Notes under the pieces: generated by a model
What the model was told of the DNA's origin: nothing
What the model saw: only the letters and a program-made list of their open reading frames with translations
The model's database searches: none
In this document: positions 26,831 through 42,400 of the stretch, one piece after another
Layout: each line of letters opens with the position of its first letter
How positions within the stretch are numbered: position 1 is the first letter of the stretch
Assembly (NCBI GenBank): GCA_964035775.1
Contig: OZ038313.1
Coordinates: 39,898,084-39,962,083, forward strand
DNA from: Osedax frankpressi
Taxonomy: Eukaryota; Annelida; Polychaeta; Sabellida; Siboglinidae
Reading direction: 5' to 3'
DNA length: 64,000 nucleotides
Translations under genes and position numbers: made by a program

Positions 26831-27221
26831 ACCAATTTTCTACGAGTTTACGTAATTATTTAAAATCACAATTCTTAATATTTAGTTTAATATTCGGATA
26901 AAAGTATATTTATTAGTAATACTTGCCTTATGTTCTAGGACCTTAAGACTCTTTTAATTATTCAATATTTTGATCAAGTATTAATTAACAATTTATTATC
27001 ATATATGGTAAAAATATTATTTGAATACTTATATATCGAATACATGTTGACGTATCGTAGATTTACATTTTAAAATATTAGTTATTAGTTATTGCGTAGC
27101 GTTCAAACTTTTTTATAACCGTTTCCTTTGTTTGTATTTACTATATGTATCATGTCAACATTCGTATTTCATTACCCGCGTAAATATATCATATAACCTT
27201 GATAATAACTACAACGATCAA
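26831..27221. other. H3-H2B interval, unit 2
   Basis: About 390 AT-rich bases with a single copy of the 134-base segment duplicated in unit 1, plus an extra ccttaag (near 26941). No gene seen. It leads into the H2B promoter. Confidence 0.7.
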
Positions 27222-27331
27222 CCAATCGGAGTCTTTTATTATTTCTATGGTTAATAATATAAAGTTGTCTACCGATTGGATAAATTATAAGTTTATCATT
27301 GGTCTAATATATACACAATTCTTTATAAATA
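27222..27331 (+). promoter_or_regulatory. H2B promoter, unit 2
   Basis: ccaat at 27222..27226, reversed CCAAT boxes at 27275..27279 and 27298..27302, and TATAAATA at 27324..27331, 45 bases before the ATG. The most upstream box of unit 1 is not present. Confidence 0.8.
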
Positions 27332-27375
27332 TAGATGGAGATTTAATTATATAATTATTCGTTTTATTCTCCAAT

Positions 27376-27750
27376 ATGGCACCTAAAGTTGCTTCGAAAG
27401 GTTCTAAAAAGGCCGTACAAAAAACTACCAACACTACTCGTAAAGATGGAAAGAAACGTCATAAGAAAAGGAGGGAATCTTATGCTATCTACATATACAA
27501 AGTATTGAAACAAGTACATCCCGATACCGGTGTTTCCAGTAAGGCGATGAGTATCATGAACTCATTCGTAAACGACCTGTTCGAACGTATAGCCAACGAA
27601 GCTTCACGTTTAGCTCACTACAACAAACGTTCGACTATCTCTAGCCGCGAAATTCAAACCGCTGTTCGTCTCTTACTTCCCGGTGAATTGGCCAAGCATG
27701 CCGTAAGTGAAGGTACTAAAGCCGTTACTAAATATACCAGTTCTAAATAG
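27376..27750 (+). CDS. Histone H2B (intact)
   Basis: This encodes a complete 124-residue H2B, partner of H2A. The tail is lysine- and threonine-rich with the repression-type basic stretch [20 protein letters not shown] at about residues 26..45. The fold contains [20 protein letters not shown] and [20 protein letters not shown]. The alphaC end is [13 protein letters not shown], with the ubiquitylation lysine at 119 counting Met. Codon 25 is gga (Gly), where the unit 1 copy has tga. The gene is intronless with a CCAAT/TATA promoter and a stem-loop 25 bases past the stop. It is the only H2B in the window with an unbroken frame. Confidence 0.99.
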   Translation: MAPKVASKGSKKAVQKTTNTTRKDGKKRHKKRRESYAIYIYKVLKQVHPDTGVSSKAMSIMNSFVNDLFERIANEASRLAHYNKRSTISSREIQTAVRLLLPGELAKHAVSEGTKAVTKYTSSK

Positions 27751-27775
27751 AATTCCTTGCAAACCTTAACCAATC

Positions 27776-27791
27776 AGCCCTTTTCAGGGCT
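27776..27791 (+). terminator. Histone 3' stem-loop of H2B, unit 2
   Basis: agccct, tttc, agggct; identical to the unit 1 copy at the 13,010-base offset. Confidence 0.95.
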
Positions 27792-28124
27792 ACCCACTCT
27801 TATCAAGTATATGTAAATCGTAATATAATTGTGTTTTTGTAAAAGCGTTACCTTGAGAACAATAATAAACAATATCATATTTTAATTTCATTTTTGTGTT
27901 TATTTAATTTCATATCGTAATTAATATACTATATAAAAGTAATATTATTAGCATTACATTTTAATATCACGGACATTCTAGAATCTTATTATATTTAAAA
28001 TTATTTGTATTCTATTATTATGGTTTTATAGTTAAAAGAGGCAGCGGGGTAATTAAGAATACAATTATAAAATATAACAATACAATTAATTTATACTAGA
28101 TTTTGATAAACAGTTACATTTGGT
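27792..28124. other. H2B-H4 convergent interval, unit 2
   Basis: AT-rich interval, one substitution from unit 1 by eye (atttcattt for atttaattt). No gene seen. Confidence 0.7.
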
Positions 28125-28140
28125 AGCCCTAAAAAGGGCT
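28125..28140 (-). terminator. Histone 3' stem-loop of the H4 remnant
   Basis: agccct, tttt, agggct on the minus strand, identical to the unit 1 copy and 45 bases past the H4 stop. Confidence 0.95.
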
Positions 28141-28185
28141 GATTTGTTAAAAAAAAAGTATGAAAATAAGAGTCGACAAAATGTA

Positions 28186-28410
<225 letters not shown>

Positions 28411-31400
28411 TTATCTCATGTAGTTATTACTTGTAGTTATCTCATATAGTTATTACTTGTAGTTATATCTTGTAGTTATTACTTGTAGTTATCACATGTA
28501 GTTATCACTTGTATTTATCACTTGTAGTTATCAATTGTAGTTATTACTTGTAGTTATCTCATGTAGTTATTACTTGTAGTTATCTCATGTAGTTATTACT
28601 TGTAGTTATCACATGTAGTTATCTCCTGTAGTTATTACTTCTAGTTATTACTTGTAGTTATCACTTGTAGTTATCACTTGTAGTTATCACTTGTAGTTAT
28701 CACTTGTAGTTATCACTTGTAGTTATCACTTGTAGTTATCACTTGTAGTTATCACTTGTAGTTATCACTTGTAGTTATCACTTGTAGTTATCACTTGTAG
28801 TTATCACTTGTAGTTATCACTTGTAGTTATCACTTGTAGTTATCACTTGTAGTTATCACTTGTAGTTATCACTTGTAGTTATCACTTGTAGTTATCACTT
28901 GTAGTTATCACTTGTAGTTATCACTTGTAGTTATCACTTGTAGTTATCACTTGTAGTTAAAACTTGTAGTTATCACTTGTAGTTATTATTTGTAGTTATC
29001 TCATGTAGTTATCACTTGTAGTTATCACTTGTAGTTATCACTTGTAGTTATCACTTGTAGTTATCACTTGTAGTTATCACTTGTAGTTATCACTTGTAGT
29101 TATCACTTGTAGTTATCACTTGTAGTTATCACTTGTAGTTATCACTTGTAGTTATCACTTGTAGTTATCACTTGTAGTTATCACTTGTAGTTATCACTTG
29201 TAGTTATCACTTGTAGTTAAAACTTGTAGTTATCACTTGTAGTTAAAACTTGTAGTTATCACTTGTAGTTATTATTTGTAGTTATCTCATGTAGTTATCA
29301 CTTGTAGTTATCACTTGTAGTTATCACTTGTAGTTATCACTTGTAGTTATCACTTGTAGTTATCACTTGTAGTTATCACTTGTAGTTATCTCTTGTAGTT
29401 ATCACTTGTAGCTATCACTTGTAGTTATCACTTGTAGTTATCAATTGTAGTTATCACTTGTAGTTATCACTTGTAGTTATCACTTGTAGCTATCACTTGT
29501 AGTTATCACTTGTAGTTATTATTTGTAGTTATTACTTGTAGTTATCACTTGTAGTTATCACTTGTAGTTATCACTTGTAGTTATCACTTGTAGTTATCAC
29601 TTGTAGTTATCACTTGTAGTTATCACTTGTAGTTATCACTTGTAGTTATCACTTGTAGTTATCACTTGTAGTTATTATTTGTAGTTATCTCATGTAGTTA
29701 TCACTTGTAGTTATCACTTGTAGTTATCACTTGTAGTTATCACTTGTAGTTATCACTTGTAGTTATCACTTGTAGTTATCACTTGTAGTTATCACTTGTA
29801 GTTATCACTTGTAGTTATCACTTGTAGTTATCACTTGTAGTTATCACTTGTAGTTATCACTTGTAGTTATCACTTGTAGTTATCACTTGTAGTTATTATT
29901 TGTAGTTATCTCTTGTAGTTATCACTTGTAGTTATCACTTGTAGTTATCACTTGTAGTTATCTCTTGTAGTTATCACTTGTAGTTATCACTTGTAGTTAT
30001 CACTTGTAGTTATCATTTGTAGTTATCACTTGTAGTTATCAATTGTAGTTATCACTTGTAGTTATCACTTGTAGTTATCACTTGTAGCTATCACTTGTAG
30101 TTATCACTTGTAGTTATCAATTGTAGTTATCACTTGTAGTTATCACTTGTAGTTATCACTTGTAGCTATCATTTGTAGTTATCACTTGTAGTTATTATTT
30201 GTAGTTATTACTTGTAGTTATCACTTGTAGTTATCACTTGTAGTTATCACTTGTAGTTATCACTTGTAGTTATGATTTGTAGTTATCTCTTGTAGTTATC
30301 ACTTGTAGTTATCTCATGTAGTTATTACTTGTAGTTCTCATTTGTAGTTTTCACTTGTAGTTATCTCTTGTAGTTATCACTTGTAGTTATCGCTTGTAGT
30401 TATCTCATGTAGTTATTATTTGTAGTTATCATTTGTAGTTATTACTTGTAGTTATTACTTGCAGTTATCACTTGTAGTTATCACTTGTAGTTATCACTTG
30501 TAGTTATCACTTGTAGTTTTCACTTGTAGTTATCACTTGTAGTTATCACTTGTAGTTATCACTTGTAGTTATCACTTGTAGTTATCACTTGTTGTTATCA
30601 CTTGTAGTTATCACTTGTAGTTATCACTTGTAGTTATCACTTGTAGTTATCACTTGTAGTTATCACTTGTAGTTATCACTTGTAGTTATCACTTGTAGTT
30701 ATCAATTGTAGTTATTATTTGTAGTTATCTCATGTAGTTATCACTTGTAGTTATCACTTGTAGTTATCACTTGTAGTTATCACTTGTAGTTATCACTTGT
30801 AGTTATCACTTGTAGTTATCACTTGTAGTTATCTCTTGTAATTATCACTTGTAGCTATCACTTGTAGTTATCACTTGTAGTTATCAATTGTAGTTATCAC
30901 TTGTAGTTATCACTTGTAGTTATCACTTGTAGCTATCACTTGTAGTTATCACTTGTAGTTATTATTTGTAGTTATTACTTGTAGTTATCACTTGTAGTTA
31001 TCACTTGTAGTTATCACTTGTAGATATCACTTGTAGTTATTATTTGTAGTTATCTCTTGTAGTTATCATTTGTAGTTATCTCATGTAGTTATTACTTGTA
31101 GTTCTCATTTGTAGTTTTCACTTGTAGTTATCTCTTGTAGTTATCATTTGTAGTTATCACTTGTAGTTATCTCATGTAGTTATTACTTGTAGTTATCATT
31201 TGTAGTTATTACTTGTAGTTATTACTTGCAGTTATCACTTGTAGTTATCACTTGTAGTTATCACTTGTAGTTATCACTTGTAGTTATCTCTTGTAGTTAT
31301 CACTTGTAGTTATCTCTTGTAGTTATCACTTGTAGTTATCACTTGTAGTTATCACTTGTAGTTATAACTTGTAGTTATCTCATGTAGTTATCACATGTAG

Positions 31401-33499
31401 TTATCACTTTTAGTTATCACTTGTAGTTATCTCATGTAATTATCACTTGTAGTTATTACTTGTAGTTATCACTTGTAGTTATCATTTGTAGTTATCACTT
31501 GTATTTATCACATGTAGTTATCACTTGTAGTTATCACTTGTAGTTATCACATGTAGTTATCACTTGTAGTTATCACTTGTAGTTATCAATTGTAGTTATC
31601 ACTTGTAGTTATCACTTGTAGTTATCACTTGTAGCTATCACTTGTATTTATCACTTGTAGTTATCAATTGTAGTTATCACTTGTAGTTATCACTTGTAGT
31701 TATCACTTGTAGCTATCACTTGTACTTATCACTTGTAGTTATTATTTGTAGTTATTACTTGTAGTTATCACTTGTAGTTATCACTTGTAGTTATCACTTG
31801 TAGTTATCACTTGTAGTTATTATTTGTAGATATATCTTGTAGTTATCACTTGTAGTTATCTCATGTAGTTATTACTTGTAGTTATAACTTGTAGTTATCA
31901 CATGTAGTTATCTCATGTAGTTATTACTTGTAGTTATCTCATGTAGTTATTACTTGTAGTTATTACTTGTAGTTATCACATGTAGTTATCACTTGTATAT
32001 ATCATTTGTAGTTATCAATTGTAGTTATTACTTGTAGTTATCTCATGTAGTTATTACTTGTAGTTATCTCATGTAGTTATTACTTGTAGTTATCACATGT
32101 AGTTATATCATGTAGTTATCAATTGTAGTTATCACTTGTAGTTATCACTTGTAGTTATCACTTGTAGCTATCACTTGTAGTTATCACTTGTAGTTATCAA
32201 TTATAGTTATCACTTGTAGTTATCACTTGTAGTTATCACTTGTAGCTATCACTTGTAGTTATCACTTGTAGTTATCACTTGTAGTTATGATTTGTAGTTA
32301 TCTCTTGTAGTTATCACTTGTAGTTATCTCATGTAGTTATTACTTGTAGTTCTCATTTGTAGTTTTCACTTGTAGTTATCTCTTGTAGTTATCACTTGTA
32401 GTTATCACTTGTAGTTATCTCATGTAGTTATTATTTGTAGTTATCATTTGTAGTTATTACTTGTAGTTATTACTTGCAGTTATCACTTGTAGTTATCACT
32501 TGTAGTTATCACTTGTAGTTATCACTTGTAGTTTTCACTTGTAGTTATCACTTGTAGTTATCACTTGTAGTTATCACTTGTAGTTATCACTTGTATTTAT
32601 CACTTGTAGTTATCACTTGTAGTTATCACTTGTAGTTATCACTTGTAGTTATCACTTGTAGTTATCACTTGTAGTTATCACTTGTAGTTATCACTTGTAG
32701 TTATCACTTGTAGTTATCACTTGTAGTTATCACTTGTAGTTATCACTTGTAGTTATCACTTGTAGTTATCACTTGTAGTTATCACTTGTAGTTATCACTT
32801 GTAGTTATCACTTGTAGTTATCACTTGTAGCTATCACTTGTACTTATCACTTGTAGTTATTATTTGTAGTTATTACTTGTAGTTATCACTTGTAGTTATC
32901 ACTTGTAGTTATCACTTGTAGTTATCACTTGTAGTTATTATTTGTAGATATATCTTGTAGTTATCACTTGTAGTTATCTCATGTAGTTATTACTTGTAGT
33001 TATAACTTGTAGTTATCACATGTAGTTATCTCATGTAGTTATTACTTGTAGTTATCTCATGTAGTTATTACTTGTAGTTATTACTTGTAGTTATCACATG
33101 TAGTTATCACTTGTATATATCATTTGTAGTTATCAATTGTAGTTATTACTTGTAGTTATCTCATGTAGTTATTACTTGTAGTTATCTCATGTAGTTATTA
33201 CTTGTAGTTATCACATGTAGTTATATCATGTAGTTATCAATTGTAGTTATCACTTGTAGTTATCACTTGTAGTTATCACTTGTAGCTATCACTTGTAGTT
33301 ATCACTTGTAGTTATCAATTATAGTTATCACTTGTAGTTATCACTTGTAGTTATCACTTGTAGCTATCACTTGTAGTTATCACTTGTAGTTATTATTTGT
33401 ATTTATTACTTGTAGTTATCACTTGTAGTTATCACTTGTAGTTATCACTTGTAGTTATCACTTGTAGTTATGATTTGTAGTTATATCTTGTAGTTATCA

Positions 33500-36400
33500 C
33501 TTGTAGTTATCTCATGTAGTTATTACTTGTAGTTCTCATTTGTAGTTTTCACTTGTAGTTATCTCTTGTAGTTATCACTTGTAGTTATCACTTGTAGTTA
33601 TCTCATGTAGTTATTATTTGTAGTTATCATTTGTAGTTATTACTTGTAGTTATTACTTGCAGTTATCACTTGTAGTTATCACTTGTAGTTATCACTTGTA
33701 GTTATCACTTGTAGTTATCACTTGTAGTTTTCACTTGTAGTTATCACTTGTAGTTATCACTTGTAGTTATCACTTGTAGTTATCACTTGTAGTTATCACT
33801 TGTAGTTATCACTTGTAGTTATCACTTGTAGTTATCACTTGTAGTTATCACTTGTAGTTATCACTTGTAGTTATCACTTGTAGTTATCACTTGTAGTTAT
33901 CACTTGTAGTTATCACTTGTAGTTATCACTTGTAGTTATCACTTGTAGTTATCACTTGTAGTTATCACTTGTAGTTATCACTTGTAGTTATCACTTGTAG
34001 TTATCACTTGTAGTTATCACTTGTAGTTATCACTTGTAGTTATCACTTGTAGATATTATTTGTAGTTATCTCATGTAGTTATCATTTGTAGTTATCACTT
34101 GTAGTTATCACTTGTAGTTATCACTTGTAGTTATCACTTGTAGTTATCACTTGTAGTTATCACTTGTAGTTATCACTTGTAGTTATCACTTGTAGTTATC
34201 ACTTGTAGTTATCTCTTGTAGTTATCACTTGTAGCTATCACTTGTAGCTATCACTTGTAGTTATCACTTGTAGTTATTATTTGTAGTTATTACTTGTAGT
34301 TATCACTTGTAGTTATCACTTGTAGTTATCACTTGTAGTTATCACTTGTAGTTATCAATTGTAGTTATCACTTGTAGTTATCACTTGTAGTTATCACTTG
34401 TAGTTATCACTTGTAGTTATCACTTGTAGTTATCACTTGTAGGTATCACTTGTAGTTATCACTTGTAGTTATCACTTGTAGTTATCACTTGTAGTTATCA
34501 CTTGTAGTTATCACTTGTAGTTATCACTTATAGTTATCACTTGTAGTTATCACTTGTAGTTATCACTTGTAGTTATCACTTGTAGTTATCACTTGTAGTT
34601 ATCACTTGTAGTTATCACTTGTAGTTATTATTTGTAGTTATCTCTTGTAGTTATCACTTGTAGTTATCACTTGTAGTTATCTCTTGTAGTTATCACTTGT
34701 AGTTATCACTTGTAGTTATCACTTGTAGTTATCATTTGTAGTTATCACTTGTAGTTATCAATTGTAGTTATCACTTGTAGTTATCACTTGTAGTTATCAC
34801 TTGTAGCTATCACTTGTAGTTATCACTTGTAGTTATCAATTGTAGTTATCACTTGTAGTTATCACTTGTAGTTATCACTTGTAGCTATCACTTGTAGTTA
34901 TCACTTGTAGTTATTATTTGTAGTTATTACTTGTAGTTATCAGTTGTAGTTATCACTTGTAGTTATCACTTGTAGTTATCACTTGTAGTTATGATTTGTA
35001 GTTATCTCTTGTAGTTATCACTTGTAGTTATCTCATGTAGTTATTACTTGTAGTTCTCATTTGTAGTTTTCACTTGTAGTTATCTCTTGTAGTTATCACT
35101 TGTAGTTATCACTTGTAGTTATCTCATGTAGTTATTATTTGTAATTATCATTTGTAGTTATTACTTGTAGTTATTACTTGCAGTTATCACTTGCAGTTAT
35201 CACTTGTAGTTATCACTTGTAGTTATCACTTGTAGTTATCACTTGTAGTTATCACTTGTAGTTATCACTTGTAGTTATCACTTGTAGTTATCACTTGTAG
35301 TTATCACTTGTAGTTATCTCTTGTAGTTATCACTTGTAGCTATCACTTGTAGCTATCACTTGTAGTTATCACTTGTAGTTATTATTTGTAGTTATTACTT
35401 GTAGTTATCACTTGTAGTTATCACTTGTAGTTATCACTTGTAGTTATCACTTGTAGTTATCACTTGTAGTTATCACTTGTAGTTATCACTTGTAGTTATC
35501 ACTTGTAGTTATCACTTGTAGTTATCACTTGTAGTTATCACTTGTAGTTATCACTTGTAGTTATCACTTGTAGTTATCACTTGTAGTTATCACTTGTAGT
35601 TATTATTTGTAGTTATCTCATGTAGTTATCACTTGTAGTTATCACTTGTAGTTATCACTTGTAGTTATCACTTGTAGTTATCACTTGTAGTTATCACTTG
35701 TAGATATCTCTTGTAATTATCACTTGTAGCTATCACTTGTAGTTATCACTTGTAGTTATCAATTGTAGTTATCACTTGTAGTTATCACTTGTAGTTATCA
35801 CTTGTAGCTATCACTTGTAGTTATCACTTGTAGTTATTATTTGTAGTTATTACTTGTAGTTATTACTTGCAGTTATCACTTGTAGTTATCACTTGTAGTT
35901 ATCACTTGTAGTTATCACTTGTAGTTATCACTTGTAGTTATCTCTTGTAGTTATCACTTGTAGTTATCTCTTGTAGTTATCACTTGTAGTTATCACTTGT
36001 AGTTATCACTTGTAGTTATCACTTGTAGTTATAACTTGTAGTTATCTCATGTAGTTATCACATGTAGTTATCACTTTTAGTTATCACTTGTAGTTATCTC
36101 ATGTAATTATCACTTGTAGTTATTACTTGTAGTTATCACTTGTAGTTATCATTTGTAGTTATCACTTGTATTTATCACATGTAGTTATCACTTGTAGTTC
36201 TCATTTGTAGTTTTCACTTGTAGTTATCTCTTGTAGTTATCACTTGTAGTTATCACTTGTAGTTATCTCATGTAGTTATCACTTGTAGTTATCACTTGTA
36301 GTTATCACTTGTAGTTATCACTTGTAGTTATCACTTGTAGCTATCACTTGTACTTATCACTTGTAGTTATTATTTGTAGTTATTACTTGTAGTTATCACT

Positions 36401-39400
36401 TGTAGTTATCACTTGTAGTTATCACTTGTAGTTATCACTTGTAGTTATTATTTGTAGATATATCTTGTAGTTATCACTTGTAGTTATCTCATGTAGTTAT
36501 TACTTGTAGTTATAACTTGTAGTTATCACATGTAGTTATCTCATGTAGTTATTACTTGTAGTTATCTCATGTAGTTATCACTTGTAGATATTATTTGTAG
36601 TTATCTCATGTAGTTATCACTTGTAGTTATCACTTGTAGTTATCACTTGTAGTTATCACTTGTAGTTATCACTTGTAGTTATCACTTGTAGTTATCACTT
36701 GTAGTTATCACTTGTAGTTATCACTTGTAGTTATCACTTGTAGTTATCACTTGTAGTTATCACTTGTAGTTATCACTTGTAGTTATCACTTGTAGTTATC
36801 ACTTGTAGTTATCACTTGTAGTTATCTCTTGTAGTTATCACTTGTAGCTATCACTTGTAGCTATCACTTGTAGTTATCACTTGTAGTTATTATTTGTAGT
36901 TATTACTTGTAGTTATCACTTGTAGTTATCACTTGTAGTTATCACTTGTAGTTATCACTTGTAGTTATCAATTGTAGTTATCACTTGTAGTTATTATTTG
37001 TATTTATTACTTGTAGTTATCACTTGTAGTTATCACTTGTAGTTATCACTTGTAGTTATCACTTGTAGTTATGATTTGTAGTTATCTCTTGTAGTTATCA
37101 CTTGTAGTTATCTCATGTAGTTATTACTTGTAGTTCTCATTTGTAGTTTTCACTTGTAGTTATCTCTTGTAGTTATCACTTGTAGTTATCACTTGTAGTT
37201 ATCTCATGTAGTTATTATTTGTAGTTATCATTTGTAGTTATTACTTGTAGTTATTACTTGCAGTTATCACTTGTAGTTATCACTTGTAGTTATCACTTGT
37301 AGTTATCACTTGTAGTTTTCACTTGTAGTTATCACTTGTAGTTATCACTTGTAGTTATCACTTGTAGTTATCACTTGTAGTTATCACTTGTAGTTATCAC
37401 TTGTAGTTATCACTTGTAGTTATCACTTGTAGTTATCACTTGTAGTTATCACTTGTAGTTATCACTTGTAGTTATCACTTGTAGTTATCACTTGTAGTTA
37501 TCACTTGTAGTTATCACTTGTAGTTATCACTTGTAGTTATCACTTGTAGTTATCACTTGTAGTTATCACTTGTAGTTATCACTTGTAGATATTATTTGTA
37601 GTTATCTCATGTAGTTATCACTTGTAGTTATCACTTGTAGTTATCACTTGTAGTTATCACTTGTAGTTATCACTTGTAGTTATCACTTGTAGTTATCACT
37701 TGTAGTTATCACTTGTAGTTATCACTTGTAGTTATCACTTGTAGTTATCACTTGTAGTTATCACTTGTAGTTATCTCTTGTAGTTATCACTTGTAGCTAT
37801 CACTTGTAGTTATCACTTGTAGTTATCAATTGTAGTTATCACTTGTAGTTATCACTTGTAGTTATCACTTGTAGCTATCACTTGTAGTTATCACTTGTAG
37901 TTATTATTTGTAGTTATTACTTGTAGTTATCACTTGTAGTTATCACTTGTAGTTATCACTTGTAGTTATCACTTGTAGTTATCACTTGTAGTTATCACTT
38001 GTAGTTATCACTTGTAGTTATCACTTGTAGTTATCACTTGTAGTTATCACTTGTAGTTATCACTTGTAGTTATCACTTGTAGTTATCACTTGTAGTTATC
38101 ACTTATAGTTATCACTTGTAGTTATCACTTGTAGTTATCACTTGTAGTTATCACTTGTAGTTATCACTTGTAGTTATCACTTGTAGTTATTATTTGTAGT
38201 TATCTCTTGTAGTTATCACTTGTAGTTATCACTTGTAGTTATCTCTTGTAGTTATCACTTGTAGTTATCACTTGTAGTTATCACTTGTAGTTATCATTTG
38301 TAGTTATCACTTGTAGTTATCAATTGTAGTTATCACTTGTAGTTATCACTTGTAGTTATCACTTGTAGCTATCACTTGTAGTTATCACTTGTAGTTATCA
38401 ATTGTAGTTATCACTTGTAGTTAACACTTGTAGTTATCACTTGTAGCTATCACTTGTAGTTATCACTTGTAGTTATTATTTGTAGTTATTACTTGTAGTT
38501 ATCAGTTGTAGTTATCACTTGTAGTTATCACTTGTAGTTATCACTTGTAGTTATGATTTGTAGTTATCTCTTGTAGTTATCACTTGTAGTTATCTCATGT
38601 AGTTATTACTTGTAGTTCTCATTTGTAGTTTTCACTTGTAGTTATCTCTTGTAGTTATCACTTGTAGTTATCACTTGTAGTTATCTCATGTAGTTATTAT
38701 TTGTAATTATCATTTGTAGTTATTACTTGTAGTTATTACTTGCAGTTATCACTTGCAGTTATCACTTGTAGTTATCACTTGTAGTTATCACTTGTAGTTA
38801 TCACTTGTAGTTATCACTTGTAGTTATCACTTGTAGTTATCACTTGTAGTTATCACTTGTAGTTATCTCTTGTAGTTATCACTTGTAGTTATCACTTGTA
38901 GTTATCACTTGTAGTTATCATTTGTAGTTATCACTTGTAGTTATCAATTGTAGTTATCACTTGTAGTTATCACTTGTAGTTATCTCATGTAGTTATTACT
39001 TGTAGTTATAACTTGTAGTTATCACATGTAGTTATCTCATGTAATTATCACTTGTAGTTATTACTTGTAGTTATCACTTGTAGTTATCATTTGTAGTTAT
39101 CACTTGTATTTATCACATGTAGTTATCACTTGTAGTTATCACTTGTAGTTATCACATGTAGTTATCACTTGTAGTTATCACTTGTAGTTATCAATTGTAG
39201 TTATCACTTGTAGTTATCACTTGTAGTTATCACTTGTAGCTATCACTTGTATTTATCACTTGTAGTTATCAATTGTAGTTATCACTTGTAGTTATCACTT
39301 GTAGTTATCACTTGTAGCTATCACTTGTACTTATCACTTGTAGTTATTATTTGTAGTTATTACTTGTAGTTATCACTTGTAGTTATCACTTGTAGTTATC

Positions 39401-42400
39401 ACTTGTAGTTATCACTTGTAGTTATTATTTGTAGATATATCTTGTAGTTATCACTTGTAGTTATCTCATGTAGTTATTACTTGTAGTTATAACTTGTAGT
39501 TATCACATGTAGTTATCTCATGTAGTTATTACTTGTAGTTATCTCATGTAGTTATTACTTGTAGTTATTACTTGTAGTTATCACATGTAGTTATCACTTG
39601 TATATATCATTTGTAGTTATCAATTGTAGTTATTACTTGTAGTTATCTCATGTAGTTATTACTTGTAGTTATCTCATGTAGTTATTACTTGTAGTTATCA
39701 CATGTAGTTATATCATGTAGTTATCAATTGTAGTTATCACTTGTAGTTATCACTTGTAGTTATCACTTGTAGCTATCACTTGTAGTTATCACTTGTAGTT
39801 ATCAATTATAGTTATCACTTGTAGTTATCACTTGTAGTTATCACTTGTAGCTATCACTTGTAGTTATCACTTGTAGTTATTATTTGTATTTATTACTTGT
39901 AGTTATCACTTGTAGTTATCACTTGTAGTTATCACTTGTAGTTATCACTTGTAGTTATGATTTGTAGTTATATCTTGTAGTTATCACTTGTAGTTATCTC
40001 ATGTAGTTATTACTTGTAGTTCTCATTTGTAGTTTTCACTTGTAGTTATCTCTTGTAGTTATCACTTGTAGTTATCACTTGTAGTTATCTCATGTAGTTA
40101 TTATTTGTAGTTATCATTTGTAGTTATTACTTGTAGTTATTACTTGCAGTTATCACTTGTAGTTATCACTTGTAGTTATCACTTGTAGTTATCACTTGTA
40201 GTTATCACTTGTAGTTTTCACTTGTAGTTATCACTTGTAGTTATCACTTGTAGTTATCACTTGTAGTTATCACTTGTAGTTATCACTTGTAGTTATCACT
40301 TGTAGTTATCACTTGTAGTTATCACTTGTAGTTATCACTTGTAGTTATCACTTGTAGTTATCACTTGTAGTTATCACTTGTAGTTATCACTTGTAGTTAT
40401 CACTTGTAGTTATCACTTGTAGTTATCACTTGTAGTTATCACTTGTAGTTATCACTTGTAGTTATCACTTGTAGTTATCACTTGTAGTTATCACTTGTAG
40501 TTATCACTTGTAGTTATCACTTGTAGTTATCACTTGTAGTTATCACTTGTAGTTATCACTTGTAGTTATCACTTGTAGATATTATTTGTAGTTATCTCAT
40601 GTAGTTATCATTTGTAGTTATCACTTGTAGTTATCACTTGTAGTTATCACTTGTAGTTATCACTTGTAGTTATCACTTGTAGTTATCACTTGTAGTTATC
40701 ACTTGTAGTTATCACTTGTAGTTATCACTTGTAGTTATCTCTTGTAGTTATCACTTGTAGCTATCACTTGTAGCTATCACTTGTAGTTATCACTTGTAGT
40801 TATTATTTGTAGTTATTACTTGTAGTTATCACTTGTAGTTATCACTTGTAGTTATCACTTGTAGTTATCACTTGTAGTTATCAATTGTAGTTATCACTTG
40901 TAGTTATCACTTGTAGTTATCACTTGTAGTTATCACTTGTAGTTATCACTTGTAGTTATCACTTGTAGGTATCACTTGTAGTTATCACTTGTAGTTATCA
41001 CTTGTAGTTATCACTTGTAGTTATCACTTGTAGTTATCACTTGTAGTTATCACTTATAGTTATCACTTGTAGTTATCACTTGTAGTTATCACTTGTAGTT
41101 ATCACTTGTAGTTATCACTTGTAGTTATCACTTGTAGTTATCACTTGTAGTTATTATTTGTAGTTATCTCTTGTAGTTATCACTTGTAGTTATCACTTGT
41201 AGTTATCTCTTGTAGTTATCACTTGTAGTTATCACTTGTAGTTATCACTTGTAGTTATCATTTGTAGTTATCACTTGTAGTTATCAATTGTAGTTATCAC
41301 TTGTAGTTATCACTTGTAGTTATCACTTGTAGCTATCACTTGTAGTTATCACTTGTAGTTATCAATTGTAGTTATCACTTGTAGTTATCACTTGTAGTTA
41401 TCACTTGTAGCTATCACTTGTAGTTATCACTTGTAGTTATTATTTGTAGTTATTACTTGTAGTTATCAGTTGTAGTTATCACTTGTAGTTATCACTTGTA
41501 GTTATCACTTGTAGTTATGATTTGTAGTTATCTCTTGTAGTTATCACTTGTAGTTATCTCATGTAGTTATTACTTGTAGTTCTCATTTGTAGTTTTCACT
41601 TGTAGTTATCTCTTGTAGTTATCACTTGTAGTTATCACTTGTAGTTATCTCATGTAGTTATTATTTGTAATTATCATTTGTAGTTATTACTTGTAGTTAT
41701 TACTTGCAGTTATCACTTGCAGTTATCACTTGTAGTTATCACTTGTAGTTATCACTTGTAGTTATCACTTGTAGTTATCACTTGTAGTTATCACTTGTAG
41801 TTATCACTTGTAGTTATCACTTGTAGTTATCACTTGTAGTTATCTCTTGTAGTTATCACTTGTAGCTATCACTTGTAGCTATCACTTGTAGTTATCACTT
41901 GTAGTTATTATTTGTAGTTATTACTTGTAGTTATCACTTGTAGTTATCACTTGTAGTTATCACTTGTAGTTATCACTTGTAGTTATCACTTGTAGTTATC
42001 ACTTGTAGTTATCACTTGTAGTTATCACTTGTAGTTATCACTTGTAGTTATCACTTGTAGTTATCACTTGTAGTTATCACTTGTAGTTATCACTTGTAGT
42101 TATCACTTGTAGTTATCACTTGTAGTTATTATTTGTAGTTATCTCATGTAGTTATCACTTGTAGTTATCACTTGTAGTTATCACTTGTAGTTATCACTTG
42201 TAGTTATCACTTGTAGTTATCACTTGTAGATATCTCTTGTAATTATCACTTGTAGCTATCACTTGTAGTTATCACTTGTAGTTATCAATTGTAGTTATCA
42301 CTTGTAGTTATCACTTGTAGTTATCACTTGTAGCTATCACTTGTAGTTATCACTTGTAGTTATTATTTGTAGTTATTACTTGTAGTTATTACTTGCAGTT